Positions 54,593 to 63,680 of a stretch of DNA of 64,000 nucleotides are shown here, one piece after another; position 1 is the first letter of the stretch; each line of letters starts with the position of its first letter. Both the position numbers and the translations under genes were made by a program. The DNA is from Calothrix sp. PCC 7716 (GTDB taxonomy: Bacteria > Cyanobacteriota > Cyanobacteriia > Cyanobacteriales > Nostocaceae), in assembly GCF_019977735.1 (NCBI RefSeq), contig NZ_AP025018.1, forward strand, positions 10,544,580 through 10,608,579, in the 5' to 3' direction. The notes beneath the pieces are model-generated. The model was not told where the DNA came from. It saw only the letters and a list, made by a program, of their open reading frames with translations, and ran no database searches.

Positions 54593-56965
54593 ATGAGTGG
54601 AAAAATCCTTAACAGCCGCTACAAGTTAGACCGTCGATTAGGTGGTGGTGGGTTAGGTGATACATATTTAGCGTTTGACTTGTGGAAAGAAGGTGATAAT
54701 CGCTGTGTGGTCAAACAACTCAAACCCGAAATCGTTAATGCTACAACATTAAGATTGTTTGAGAAAGAAGCAGAAGCATTATCTAAACTAGGTAGTCATT
54801 CTCAAATTCCAACACTTTTGGCACATTTTCAGCAAGATGACCAATTTTACCTTGTGCAAGAGTTTATAGAAGGGCATGACCTGACGGAAGAAATCAAATT
54901 GGGAGAATGTTGGCAAGAAACTGCTGTAATCAAACTTTTACAAGATATTTTAGAAGTGCTATATTTTGTACATCAAAATCACGTTATTCATCGTGATATC
55001 AAGCCTGGTAATATAATGCGGTGCCCAGATGGTAAAATAGTACTAATTGATTTTGGTGGTGTTAAACAAGTTAAAAACAACCCTGCTTCCACACAATCAA
55101 GTGTAGTGGTTGGAACACCGGGATATATGCCCTTTGAACAAATTTATAATAATGCCCAATTGTGCAGTGATATTTATGCTGTGGGAATGGTAGCAATTGC
55201 AGCGCTGACTGGTGAAAATCCTGTTGATGTGAGTATAGACCCAGACACTTTACAACCCGTATGGCGCCAGCAGGCACAAGTTCGTGATGAGTTTGCTAGT
55301 ATTATAAATAAAATGGTGCAGTTTCATCACGTTAACCGCTACCAATCTGTATGCGAATTATCACTTGCTCTTAATAATTTAGTCGATACAGCATCTGAAT
55401 GGTGCGAACAAGGAAAATGTTTATTAAAACAAAAACACTATGCAGAGGCAATAGCAGCATTTGAACAAGCGCTTTTAGCTAGACAGAATTACCCAGAAGC
55501 TTTCAAAGGAAAAGGTTGGGCTTTGTTTAGTTTAAGACAAGAGAATGAAGCACTGGCTCTATTTGACCGAGTTCTTGAAACCCAACCTGATGATTATGAA
55601 GCATTAATCGGTCGCGGTTGGGCACTAAATAGGTTGGAGAAGTATGATGAAGCGTTAGTGGCTTGTGAGCGTGCGGTTGAAATTCAACCAAATGCAGATA
55701 AAGCAGTTACAGGTCGTGCTTGGTCGTTAGGTGGTTTAGGTAAACATGAAGAAGCGCTTGTAGTTTATGACCAGGCAATAGAAATTAATCGAGATAACGT
55801 ATATGCTTGGACAGGTCGTGCTTGGGCATTAAACGAGTTAGGAAGATATCAGGATGCACTTGCGTCTTGCGAACAAGCAATAAAGTTAGATGCTAATTAC
55901 TCAGATCCTTGGTGCAATCGTGGTTGGTCGCTATACTACTTAGGTTGCCATGAAGATGCACTTGCATCTTTTGACCGTGGGATTGAAATCGATCCAAATG
56001 ATGCTTTAAGTGTGAATTTTCGTGGATGGTTGTTGTACTTATTAGCCCGCTATGATGAAGCTCTTGTATACTATGAACAAGCATTAAAATTAAAACCAGA
56101 TGCTGCGTATATTTGGAAAAATCGGGGACTCTCACTGTATAAATTAAATGATTATAAAGCTGCTAATGCTTCTTTTCAAAAAGCAGTAAGCTATAGCGGT
56201 AATGTTCCAGAAATGTGGTTTTCCTGGGGCACAGTGTTATTAGAACAGGCAAATTACCAGCGCGCGATTATATGCTATGATACTGCTATTGAACTTAAAA
56301 AAAATTATTATCAAGCATGGACATATCGTGGTATTGCCTTAGAATGGTTACATAAATATGAAGACGCTGTTGCATCTTACAAGCAAGCAATTAAAATGAA
56401 AGAAGATTATTTTGATGCTTGGTTATCTATTGGTGTCGTGCAATGTAGATTGCTACTATACGAACAATCAGAGGCATCATTAAACCGTGCGATTCAACTC
56501 AATCAAGACTCACATATTGCTTGGTCGCATCAATGTATTACATTACAAAACTTAGGGAAATACAAAGAAGCACTTTCATCTATCGATAAAGCGATAAAAA
56601 TTAAGCATGATGATTGTTACTATTGGACAGTTCGAGGAACAACGCTAAATAATTTAAAAAGATATGAAGATGCAATTTATTCTTTGAACAAAGCTCTCGC
56701 AATTGAACCCAATTATAATCTAGCACTTCAAGCAATTAATGATGTTAAAACTCTTTCACGTAGAAGTACATTTTCAGAAAGATTGAGAGATGCTCATAAG
56801 ATATTTTTGAATAAGTATAAAGTTATCTGGATAGGAATAAGCGTTATTATTGTTATCATGTTTTGGAACACTATTATTAATAATTCGTTCAGCTTATTTA
56901 TTATTAGCGTAATTATCTTATTTTTAATTATAGATTTCTCAATCGAGATTATTTTTCCAAGATAA
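54593..56965 (+). CDS. Ser/Thr protein kinase with 13 TPR units and C-terminal membrane helices (gene 2)
   Basis: 790 residues. Kinase domain: glycine loop LGGGGLGDTYLA (about 16-27), Lys41 in VVKQLKPE, HRDIKPGN (Asp135), DFGG (153-156) and GYMPFEQ. Thirteen consecutive 34-residue TPRs follow (about residues 272-712), first DTASEWCEQGKCLLKQKHYA, last TTLNNLKRYEDAIYSLNKAL. Two hydrophobic helices (about 738-752 and 760-785) anchor the C-terminus. TPRs likely capture substrates or partners for the membrane-bound kinase. It lies 108 bp downstream of gene 1, in the same direction, with related non-coding sequence before the start (GATGTCAAAATGTATAATTA here, GATGTAAAAATGTATAATTA before gene 3). 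Confidence 0.88.
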   Translation: MSGKILNSRYKLDRRLGGGGLGDTYLAFDLWKEGDNRCVVKQLKPEIVNATTLRLFEKEAEALSKLGSHSQIPTLLAHFQQDDQFYLVQEFIEGHDLTEEIKLGECWQETAVIKLLQDILEVLYFVHQNHVIHRDIKPGNIMRCPDGKIVLIDFGGVKQVKNNPASTQSSVVVGTPGYMPFEQIYNNAQLCSDIYAVGMVAIAALTGENPVDVSIDPDTLQPVWRQQAQVRDEFASIINKMVQFHHVNRYQSVCELSLALNNLVDTASEWCEQGKCLLKQKHYAEAIAAFEQALLARQNYPEAFKGKGWALFSLRQENEALALFDRVLETQPDDYEALIGRGWALNRLEKYDEALVACERAVEIQPNADKAVTGRAWSLGGLGKHEEALVVYDQAIEINRDNVYAWTGRAWALNELGRYQDALASCEQAIKLDANYSDPWCNRGWSLYYLGCHEDALASFDRGIEIDPNDALSVNFRGWLLYLLARYDEALVYYEQALKLKPDAAYIWKNRGLSLYKLNDYKAANASFQKAVSYSGNVPEMWFSWGTVLLEQANYQRAIICYDTAIELKKNYYQAWTYRGIALEWLHKYEDAVASYKQAIKMKEDYFDAWLSIGVVQCRLLLYEQSEASLNRAIQLNQDSHIAWSHQCITLQNLGKYKEALSSIDKAIKIKHDDCYYWTVRGTTLNNLKRYEDAIYSLNKALAIEPNYNLALQAINDVKTLSRRSTFSERLRDAHKIFLNKYKVIWIGISVIIVIMFWNTIINNSFSLFIISVIILFLIIDFSIEIIFPR

Positions 56966-57001
56966 ATTATTATTGTAATATATGTTTAATGGTTCAGATT
57001 T

Positions 57002-57137
57002 CAATACTGCTCGGTTAAGCGATTTTTTCGGAATCAATCCCCCCTAACCCCCCTTAGTAAGGGGGGAAAATAGAGGCTTTTAGCCCCCCTTATCAAGGGG
57101 GGTTGGGGGGATTTTTATTCTTAACCGAGCAGTATTG
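57002..57137. mobile_element. 136-bp MITE with 18-bp terminal inverted repeats
   Basis: Termini CAATACTGCTCGGTTAAG (57002-57019) and its exact reverse complement (57120-57137). The 10-bp sequence GTTCAGATTT is duplicated at 56992-57001 and 57138-57147. Inside are complementary runs (CCCCCCTTAGTAAGGGGGG and CCCCCCTTATCAAGGGGGG) that would fold into strong hairpins, and no coding frame. A 10-bp target duplication fits mobilisation by an IS4-type transposase. Confidence 0.9.
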
Positions 57138-57194
57138 GTTCAGATTTGAGGCGCCAGTTTTGAAAAGACCTAAGACCTTGATATGCTAGGAATA

Positions 57195-57216
57195 TGGTGG
57201 GCAGTGCCCACCTTAC
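57195..57216. repeat. Dispersed palindrome GGTGGGCAGTGCCCACC
   Basis: Same family as the copies at 4816, 15879 and 31912, here between the MITE and the kinase relic. Confidence 0.75.
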
Positions 57217-57250
57217 GGGGTGTTCAAAATTGAAACAGGAATCCTATATT

Positions 57251-57301
57251 CAGAAAGCAGAGAATAAATTGCGAAAACCTTCATTTCTACGTTGGTTATA
57301 G
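57251..57301 (+). pseudogene. Relic of a kinase-TPR gene 3' end
   Basis: Seventeen codons read QKAENKLRKPSFLRWL then TAG, matching the last residues of gene 1 (KKAENKLRKPSFLRWL). The differences in PSFLRWL are all synonymous (TTC/TTT, TTG/CTA, TTG/TTA), so the lost copy was once under selection. What precedes it is unrelated repeat sequence. Confidence 0.75.
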
Positions 57302-57423
57302 TCAAATTGCTCGCTTTACCAATATTTATAATAAAAAAACATAAAAAAACACTTCTTAACGATGTAAAAATGTATAATTAAATTTCAGTCAAACCACTGT
57401 TAACACTCGACTAACTATCGCTT

Positions 57424-59622
57424 ATGAGTGGAAAAATTCTCAACAGTCGCTACGAATTAGACCAAAAACTAGGCGGTGGTGGGTTAGGCGATACATATTT
57501 GGCTTTTGACCTTTGGAAAGAAGATGATAACCGCTGTGTGGTTAAACAACTTAGACCTGGAATTGTTAATGCTACAACATTACGGTTGTTTGAGAAAGAA
57601 GCCGAAGCATTGTCAAAACTAGGAAGTCACGACCAAATTCCAACTCTTTGGGCACATTTCCAGCAAGATAACCAATTTTACCTGGTGCAAGAGTTTATAG
57701 AAGGACATGACTTGACTCAGGAAATCAAATTAGGGGAGTGTTGGCAAGAAACTGATGTAATCAAACTTTTGCAAGATATTTTAGAAGTACTAGATTTTGT
57801 ACACCAAAATAACGTTATCCATCGCGATATCAAGCCTGGTAACATTATGCGGCGCCAAGATGGCAAAATCGTACTGATTGATTTTGGCGGTGTTAAACAA
57901 GTTAAAAATAATCCAACCTCTCGGCAATCAAGTGTAGTGATTGGTACACCTGGGTATATGCCCTACGAGCAAATATATAATAATGCTCAATTCTGTAGTG
58001 ATATTTATGCTGTGGGTATGCTGGCAATAGGAGCGCTAATAGGTGAAAATCCTGTTGATATTCCCACTGATTCAAAAACATTACAGCCTATTTGGCGTAA
58101 GAATACACAGGTAAGTAATGAATTTGCTGATGTTTTAGATAAAATGGTGCAATTTCATTATGTAGAGCGATACGAGTCAGTTTCTGAACTACAAAATATA
58201 CTAAAAAGTTTTCTATTTACAGAGGTTGATTGGTGCCAAAAAGGAGAATCGCTAGTTAAAACGAAGAACTATAATGAGGCAATTATCGCATTTAAAGAAG
58301 CACTGAGCATACAGCAAGATTATCCAGACGCAATAAACGGAATTAGCTGGTCTTTATACTACTTAAGACAATATAATAAAGCACTGGCTGGTTTTAAAAA
58401 AGTATTAAAAATATATCCAAATAATTATCAGGCTTTAACTGGGTGTAGTTGGGTTTTTATTAAATTGGGCAATTACGATGAGGCATTAGCATCGAGCGAG
58501 CGCGCGATTGAAATTCAATCTGATTACGAAAAAGCATGGGTAAGTCGTGGTGGAACACTTATTTATTTAGGTTATGCAACAGAAGCGCTTACAGTCTTTG
58601 AGCAAGTACTTGGGATGAACCCAGATAATGTAGATGCTTGGGCAAGTCATGCCTGGGCATTAATTGAACTAGGAAGGAACGAGGAAGCATTAGCATCTTG
58701 CGAACAAGCAATTCAGCGTGATACAGATTTTGCTGATGCATGGAGTAATAGAGGTGTTGCGCTACTTAAATTGGGAAATTACAATGAGGCTATTGCGTGT
58801 TGTCAGCGAGCAATCAAGATCAATGCAGATGAAGTTATATATTTTGTAAATCTTGCTTGGGTACTTTACAGTTGTGGTCGGCACGATGAAGCACTGGCAA
58901 ATTACGAACTAGAATTGAAAATAAAACCCAACGATTCTAAGCTTTGGACTTATCAAGGAATTTTGTTATGTGAGCTAAAGAAATATCAACAAGCTGATTT
59001 ATCATTAAAAACAGCTATTAAACTTGATTCCAATTCAGCTTTAGCTCATCTATATTCTGGAACGGTGCTATTTTTATCAAAATCTGTAGCATTTGAACAA
59101 CTACTCGAATTAGTGGAACAAGCAATTAGCATCAAGCAAGGTTTATCAAACGAACATTTAGTACTTGCTCAGTTATATAAAGGTATATGCTTAAGCAAAC
59201 TAGGCAAGGATGAAGATGCTTTTGCAACATTAAATAAACTAACTAATGTGAGAGCAAGCGATGGACTAATTTACTTAGTTTTGTACACTTGTGGAGAAGT
59301 ACTAAATAAACTAAGAAAATATGAAGAAGCGATTATTTATTTAGATAAATCACTAACAATTCAACAAAATTGTGAATTCGCTATTAAAGCGCGGAAAAGA
59401 GCTAAGAAAAATTTATGGAAACCTTTATTTTTGAGACGTTGGGAAAGTATATTAATGAAATATATATCCTTATATTCCGTATCTGACTTAATAATTTTAT
59501 CGCCGATTGCCTTTATTTTCTTATACTTCTCTCCAATCATTATAGCTATACCTATGCTTGTCATATTGTCTATTTCTATAACTTTAGTGAAATGGTCTAG
59601 TCCCATTTCACGAAAACCTTGA
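57424..59622 (+). CDS. Ser/Thr protein kinase with TPR units and C-terminal membrane segment (gene 3)
   Basis: 732 residues. The kinase domain is nearly identical to that of gene 2 (LGGGGLGDTYLA, VVKQLRPG, HRDIKPGN, DFGG and GYMPYEQ), whereas the TPR part has diverged strongly, with about ten to twelve units (VDWCQKGESLVKTKNYNEAI onward). A segment KNLWKPLFLRRW echoes the RKPSFLRWL ending of gene 1, then one long hydrophobic region (about 683-720) anchors the protein. Conserved catalytic domain with variable TPRs suggests the same signalling chemistry directed at different partners. Third of three tandem kinase genes. Confidence 0.88.
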   Translation: MSGKILNSRYELDQKLGGGGLGDTYLAFDLWKEDDNRCVVKQLRPGIVNATTLRLFEKEAEALSKLGSHDQIPTLWAHFQQDNQFYLVQEFIEGHDLTQEIKLGECWQETDVIKLLQDILEVLDFVHQNNVIHRDIKPGNIMRRQDGKIVLIDFGGVKQVKNNPTSRQSSVVIGTPGYMPYEQIYNNAQFCSDIYAVGMLAIGALIGENPVDIPTDSKTLQPIWRKNTQVSNEFADVLDKMVQFHYVERYESVSELQNILKSFLFTEVDWCQKGESLVKTKNYNEAIIAFKEALSIQQDYPDAINGISWSLYYLRQYNKALAGFKKVLKIYPNNYQALTGCSWVFIKLGNYDEALASSERAIEIQSDYEKAWVSRGGTLIYLGYATEALTVFEQVLGMNPDNVDAWASHAWALIELGRNEEALASCEQAIQRDTDFADAWSNRGVALLKLGNYNEAIACCQRAIKINADEVIYFVNLAWVLYSCGRHDEALANYELELKIKPNDSKLWTYQGILLCELKKYQQADLSLKTAIKLDSNSALAHLYSGTVLFLSKSVAFEQLLELVEQAISIKQGLSNEHLVLAQLYKGICLSKLGKDEDAFATLNKLTNVRASDGLIYLVLYTCGEVLNKLRKYEEAIIYLDKSLTIQQNCEFAIKARKRAKKNLWKPLFLRRWESILMKYISLYSVSDLIILSPIAFIFLYFSPIIIAIPMLVILSISITLVKWSSPISRKP

Positions 59623-59671
59623 TAAAAATATAAACCTGTAGAGACCGCATTAATACTCATGTATTATAAAA

Positions 59672-59689
59672 TGTGAACCGTGGTTCACA
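59672..59689. repeat. Perfect palindrome TGTGAACCGTGGTTCACA
   Basis: Fourth copy, lying between the convergent kinase gene 3 and the NTF2-like gene. Confidence 0.8.
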
Positions 59690-59725
59690 TTTCAGTGCTA
59701 GTTTTTTTTGTACATGCCTAATTTC

Positions 59726-60112
59726 TTAGCCACGTAATTGGGCTATCATTTCGGCTGGACTCCAATATGCGCGCGTTGTTTGAATTTTACCGTTGTCGTT
59801 GATTTCAAAAATTGTGATTCCTTCAAATGTAACGGTTTTACCTGTTTTACTGGCGCCAGTTGTTTTCCATTTTACTGCTGCTGAGTTTCCTGCGATGAAT
59901 ATTGATTCGGTGGTTGTAGCTAAGTTATTAAATACTGTTTTTAGTCTACCAATAAATTCTCCAAAACCTTCATGCACTTTTGCTGGTGGTTCTCCCACCG
60001 GGTCGTGACTAATTGCATCAAGAGCGAAGTTTGTAAGTACTCCTTCTGTGTTCATTGCGGCTAGGTTGGTATAATACGAGGCAATAATGCTTTTAATTTG
60101 CTCTGGAGACAT
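59726..60112 (-). CDS. NTF2-like / SnoaL-like small protein
   Basis: 128 residues, soluble, with the cone-shaped NTF2 fold pattern: an N-terminal helix (EQIKSIIASYYTNLAAMNTE), then HDPVGEPPAKVHEGFGEFI, strands SIFIAGNSAAVKWKTTGASK and TVTFEGITIFEINDNGKI, and a C-terminal AYWSPAEMIAQL. The family includes ketosteroid isomerases and SnoaL cyclases as well as non-enzymatic binding proteins; a His-Asp pair in ISHDPVG lines the usual pocket. Substrate unknown. Divergent from the EEP gene. Confidence 0.75.
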   Translation of the reverse strand: MSPEQIKSIIASYYTNLAAMNTEGVLTNFALDAISHDPVGEPPAKVHEGFGEFIGRLKTVFNNLATTTESIFIAGNSAAVKWKTTGASKTGKTVTFEGITIFEINDNGKIQTTRAYWSPAEMIAQLRG

Positions 60113-60212
60113 TTTATACTTCCTTTATAAAAACTAGATTTTTTCATCAAAACTATACAGTATAGAGGGAATAAACGGAACATTTCTAAAGTTTGTTTAA
60201 TCAATTTAGGAC

Positions 60213-61226
60213 ATGATTCCATCACCAAAAATACCTAACTTGAAATTTTCAACTTTAATGTCCCGAATTAGCTGGGGATATGTAATTCTGTTCGCTGTAT
60301 GGATTTTATTACGGTTAGTGTTCTTTGACAGCTTGTGGTGGTTAGCAATTATTAATACTGTTGCACTATATATTTTTGTTCCATTGTTATTGTTACTACC
60401 GCCTGCATTATTATGGCGCCAATGGAGGCTACTTTTAGGACTAGGTTTTCCGCTTGGTGTTTTTCTTGCGTTTTACGGTTCGTTGTTTTTACCTCAGTTG
60501 CCTAGTCTCGCATATAAAGCTGTTCAACCAGAAATAACTGTGATGAGTTTTAATATGCTGTTTAGCAATAATGACTATGATGAGATTGGCAGAATGATAA
60601 AAGCTAATACTCCCGATATTGTTGGTATACAAGAAGTGCCACTAAATGGTGATGCTGTGTGGATAAAACGATTTTCGTCAGAGTATCCTTATTATGCATT
60701 TCGTCCAGTTGAGGAAGGTCACAATGTTGGAATTATTAGTCGCTTCCCAATTGAAAATGTGACTATACTATCAAATCCTCCTATGCGACGCGCGTTATCT
60801 GCTACGGTTAACGTGAACAAAGGGCGTGTTAATAAGAGTTTACAGGTCATAGTCTCACACTTAACACCGAATTATCCCAGTAATGAATTTATTAAGTTCG
60901 CACACGAATGGTATACTCGCCGTGCAAACGAGGTTACATATATACGTACTTTAATACAACAACGGCGCCTACCTACAATTATGCTGTGCGATTGTAATTA
61001 CGTTGATACATCGCAAGCCTACGCACGTACACACGAAGTTATGAAAGATAGCTTTCGCGAAGTTGGATGGGGTTTTGGTCATACTTATCGCGGTCCGTTT
61101 TTTCCTATTGGTCGTATTGATTTTGTTTGGTATACGAAAGAACTCGAAGCTGTTGAGGCTTGGGTTCCCGATGGTGGCGGTTCTGACCATTTACCTGTTG
61201 CGGTACGTCTACATTTTCATGCTTAA
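60213..61226 (+). CDS. Membrane-anchored endonuclease/exonuclease/phosphatase (EEP) family hydrolase
   Basis: 337 residues. Three N-terminal membrane helices (about 20-40, 45-66 and 70-92) precede an EEP domain with SFNMLF, VGIQEVP (metal Glu), IVSHLTPNYP, MLCDCNYVDT (DxN site), GRIDFVWY and GGGSDHLPVAV (catalytic Asp-His). The EEP fold hydrolyses phosphodiesters in nucleic acids, inositol phosphates or sphingomyelin; the topology puts the catalytic part outside the membrane or in the periplasm. It overlaps the convergent nadC by 18 bp, so the two transcripts are antisense at their ends. Confidence 0.8.
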   Translation: MIPSPKIPNLKFSTLMSRISWGYVILFAVWILLRLVFFDSLWWLAIINTVALYIFVPLLLLLPPALLWRQWRLLLGLGFPLGVFLAFYGSLFLPQLPSLAYKAVQPEITVMSFNMLFSNNDYDEIGRMIKANTPDIVGIQEVPLNGDAVWIKRFSSEYPYYAFRPVEEGHNVGIISRFPIENVTILSNPPMRRALSATVNVNKGRVNKSLQVIVSHLTPNYPSNEFIKFAHEWYTRRANEVTYIRTLIQQRRLPTIMLCDCNYVDTSQAYARTHEVMKDSFREVGWGFGHTYRGPFFPIGRIDFVWYTKELEAVEAWVPDGGGSDHLPVAVRLHFHA

Positions 61227-62072
61227 ATCTAGCCATTTTGATTGTGTAACTGGTGCGCTGGTGGATATATAATCTATTCCTGTTTCTGCTACGTTGCGTA
61301 TTGTTTCTAATGTAATATTACCGGAAGCTTCGATTTTGACGCGACTATCTTGTTGGCGTATCATTTGTACTGCTTTTTTCATCATTTCGATGGGCATGTT
61401 ATCGAGCATGATAATATCGGCGCCATGTAGCAATGCTTCTTTTACTTGGTCTAACGATTCGGTTTCAATTTCGATGTTGAGGGGATAGGGAATTTGAGAA
61501 CGCACTTTTTTAATGGCGGCGCCGATACCACCTGCGGCGGCGATATGATTATCTTTGAGCATTACGGCATCATCTAAACCCATACGGTGATTAATGGCGC
61601 CACCTATTTGTGTAGCGTATTTTTCTAAAATGCGTAATCCGGGGGTTGTTTTGCGTGTATCTACTAACCTAACAGGTAAATCGATAATTTTTTCTACATA
61701 TTGTCTGGTTAATGTGGCGATACCACTTAAGCGCATGACTAAATTTAACGCGACTCGTTCTCCTGTTAATAGAGCATCCATCGAACCATGCATTCGCGCG
61801 ACTATTAAACCTCGCTCACAGTATTGACCTTCAACCGCAAAGGGTACAAAACTAACTCTTTCATTCAACAAATGAAACACCCTTGCTGCTATTGGTAAAC
61901 CAGCAATTACTCCTGTGGCTTTAACTATCCACTCAGCTTGTCCTTCGACTGTATCCGCTAAAAATAAACTTTGAGTAGTGCGGTCACCTCTACCAATATC
62001 TTCTAGTAGCCAGGTAGATAGCATTTTATCGAGGACGATAAAAGGAGGTAACGCAGCATTTGAATTCATCAT
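61209..62072 (-). CDS. nadC: Nicotinate-nucleotide pyrophosphorylase (carboxylating) NadC
   Basis: 287 residues from ATG 62072 (MMNSNAALPPFIVLDKMLST); an upstream in-frame ATG would add 24 unconserved residues. Quinolinate phosphoribosyltransferase of de novo NAD synthesis. Seen: LLEDIGRGDRTTQSL, ERVALNLVMRLSGIATLTRQ, RLVDTRKTTPGLRILEKYA, GGAINHRMGLDDAVMLKDNH, EIETESLDQVKEAL and ASGNITLETIRNVAETGIDY, covering the expected quinolinate and PRPP contacts. Monocistronic. Confidence 0.93.
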   Translation of the reverse strand: MMNSNAALPPFIVLDKMLSTWLLEDIGRGDRTTQSLFLADTVEGQAEWIVKATGVIAGLPIAARVFHLLNERVSFVPFAVEGQYCERGLIVARMHGSMDALLTGERVALNLVMRLSGIATLTRQYVEKIIDLPVRLVDTRKTTPGLRILEKYATQIGGAINHRMGLDDAVMLKDNHIAAAGGIGAAIKKVRSQIPYPLNIEIETESLDQVKEALLHGADIIMLDNMPIEMMKKAVQMIRQQDSRVKIEASGNITLETIRNVAETGIDYISTSAPVTQSKWLDLSMKM

Positions 62073-62405
62073 TGTCAGAGTGTGAGGGTAGGGGAACTGA
62101 AATATAGCCGAAAAACACTCAGTCATTTGTGCGAAAAGCTGCAAATGACAAGGCAGTTTAAATCACAGCCATCAAATAAAGCACTAAGGAACATTCTACT
62201 CGCGTAACGATAAAATATACTTTTTTTTCAGAATGATTATTCGGGATAGGCGTATACAGAGAAATTGAGTAGATACAAGTACTAACTTTTACCATTAGTA
62301 ACTTTATCTACTCAACGCATGTGTAAACTAGAAGGAAAAATCTAAAACTTTTGATGCACTTTAAAATTAAGCTTTATGTAGTTAATATATGATTGGTTAC
62401 GATAA

Positions 62406-63173
62406 TTAACCAATATTTACTTTTTTACGTTGACGTGCAGAGATTATACCAGCAATAGCCAAGGCGCCTAAGCTGATAACAGTGCCAGGTTCAGGAACAC
62501 TTACACGCATTGATACACCATCGCCAGTTTTAGGAAATAATTTGCTGTCATGATTGCCAAGCTGAATTACAAACGAGCTAACATCGTGGATAGTGATTGT
62601 CTGTCTGTTGCTATCGGCGCCAGCAACAGCGTTAATTGTAGTTGCCTTACCGTTAACTTCCAAAATGCTTGTACCTTTGTCTTCGACATCAAACAAATCA
62701 AAGGTTACGGAACCAATATTTTTACCAAGAAAATCAAACTTGAATCTACCAACTTCTAATTGACCCTTTTCAAAAGTGCTTGTTAAACCAAGCATTGCTG
62801 AGGGACGAATCCAGAGTTGATTTAGATTTGGGTTTGTGCCTGCATCTTGCTTATTAAAAATAATACCGAAACCGTAATCGTTTTTAGTGCTGCGGTCATC
62901 AACAAATAAGCGGCTTTCAACAAATTTAGGACCTTTGTTATCAAAATCATATTTTAAGCTGGTTACTGTATAACCAAAAGGTAATCCATTCGTAGCAGCA
63001 GCAGTGGTATCAATACACTTAGTAGCATCGAGACAACCAAGATTTGTTGTTTGAATTTCACCTTCTCTATTAGGTACTAAGGAAGCTGCATTTGCTGTGG
63101 AAGCAAAAGTAAGAACACTTAAGCCAAGAGTTGTTGCGGCGAAGATTTTTGCGAGTAACATAGCTTTTTGCAT
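62406..63173 (-). CDS. LEVG-type PEP-CTERM secreted protein
   Basis: 255 residues from ATG 63173 (MQKAMLLAKIF); an earlier in-frame start adds 20 unconserved residues. A signal peptide (about 1-29) ends in ANA. The domain contains GQLEVGRFKFDFLG and VTFDLFDVEDKGTSILEVNG, the motif pattern of LEVG-family proteins. The C-terminus is a canonical PEP-CTERM signal: VPEPG, a hydrophobic helix (VISLGALAIAGII) and SARQRKK, for exosortase/EpsH handling and surface or exopolysaccharide attachment. Two Cys in LGCLDATKC may form a disulfide. No exosortase gene is in the window. Confidence 0.82.
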   Translation of the reverse strand: MQKAMLLAKIFAATTLGLSVLTFASTANAASLVPNREGEIQTTNLGCLDATKCIDTTAAATNGLPFGYTVTSLKYDFDNKGPKFVESRLFVDDRSTKNDYGFGIIFNKQDAGTNPNLNQLWIRPSAMLGLTSTFEKGQLEVGRFKFDFLGKNIGSVTFDLFDVEDKGTSILEVNGKATTINAVAGADSNRQTITIHDVSSFVIQLGNHDSKLFPKTGDGVSMRVSVPEPGTVISLGALAIAGIISARQRKKVNIG

Positions 63174-63233
63174 GGTTGTATGTACGTGTTTTCTCTGGTT
63201 GATATTTGCTATGTTATGGGTGCCTAAGTGCAA

Positions 63234-63680
63234 TCGTCATCCTTTTTCTACAAGGTTTATATCAATTTGATACTAGTAATAATATTTGGAAAATTACTCA
63301 AATAACATGTGTTATTTGATAACAGTATATAAATATATAAGGTTACAAAAGTAAATACGCTAGTAAATATTTTTACTAGCGAAATAAAACTTTTTATACT
63401 ATATATTTAAAGTTTTTTAGAAGCAAGTTGCTCTGTTGATGAAGAGTAATTAATATTACTTCGTTGTTTTCAACATATCATTCTTGAAAAAGCTTGTAAA
63501 TGTGACACTTTTCAAAGTGGTTGAGTCGCGCACGAGTATTTACTGCTATGTATAGTATACGTGGGTAGTATTATTTTTTACTAAGAATAAAACAGGCAGG
63601 GATGCCTGTTCCACAAGATAAAGAAGTGCATTAGTTGAAGGCGCCTAGAAATACCTATAGATAGTGGTTCAGTAAGGATT
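63234..63680. other. 447-bp intergenic region before the exporter gene
   Basis: AT-rich. Contains the dispersed repeat ACAGGCAGGGATGCCTGTTC (63592-63611, then CACAAG), one GGCGCC, and presumably promoters for both flanking genes. No short precursor peptide was recognised here. Confidence 0.5.
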
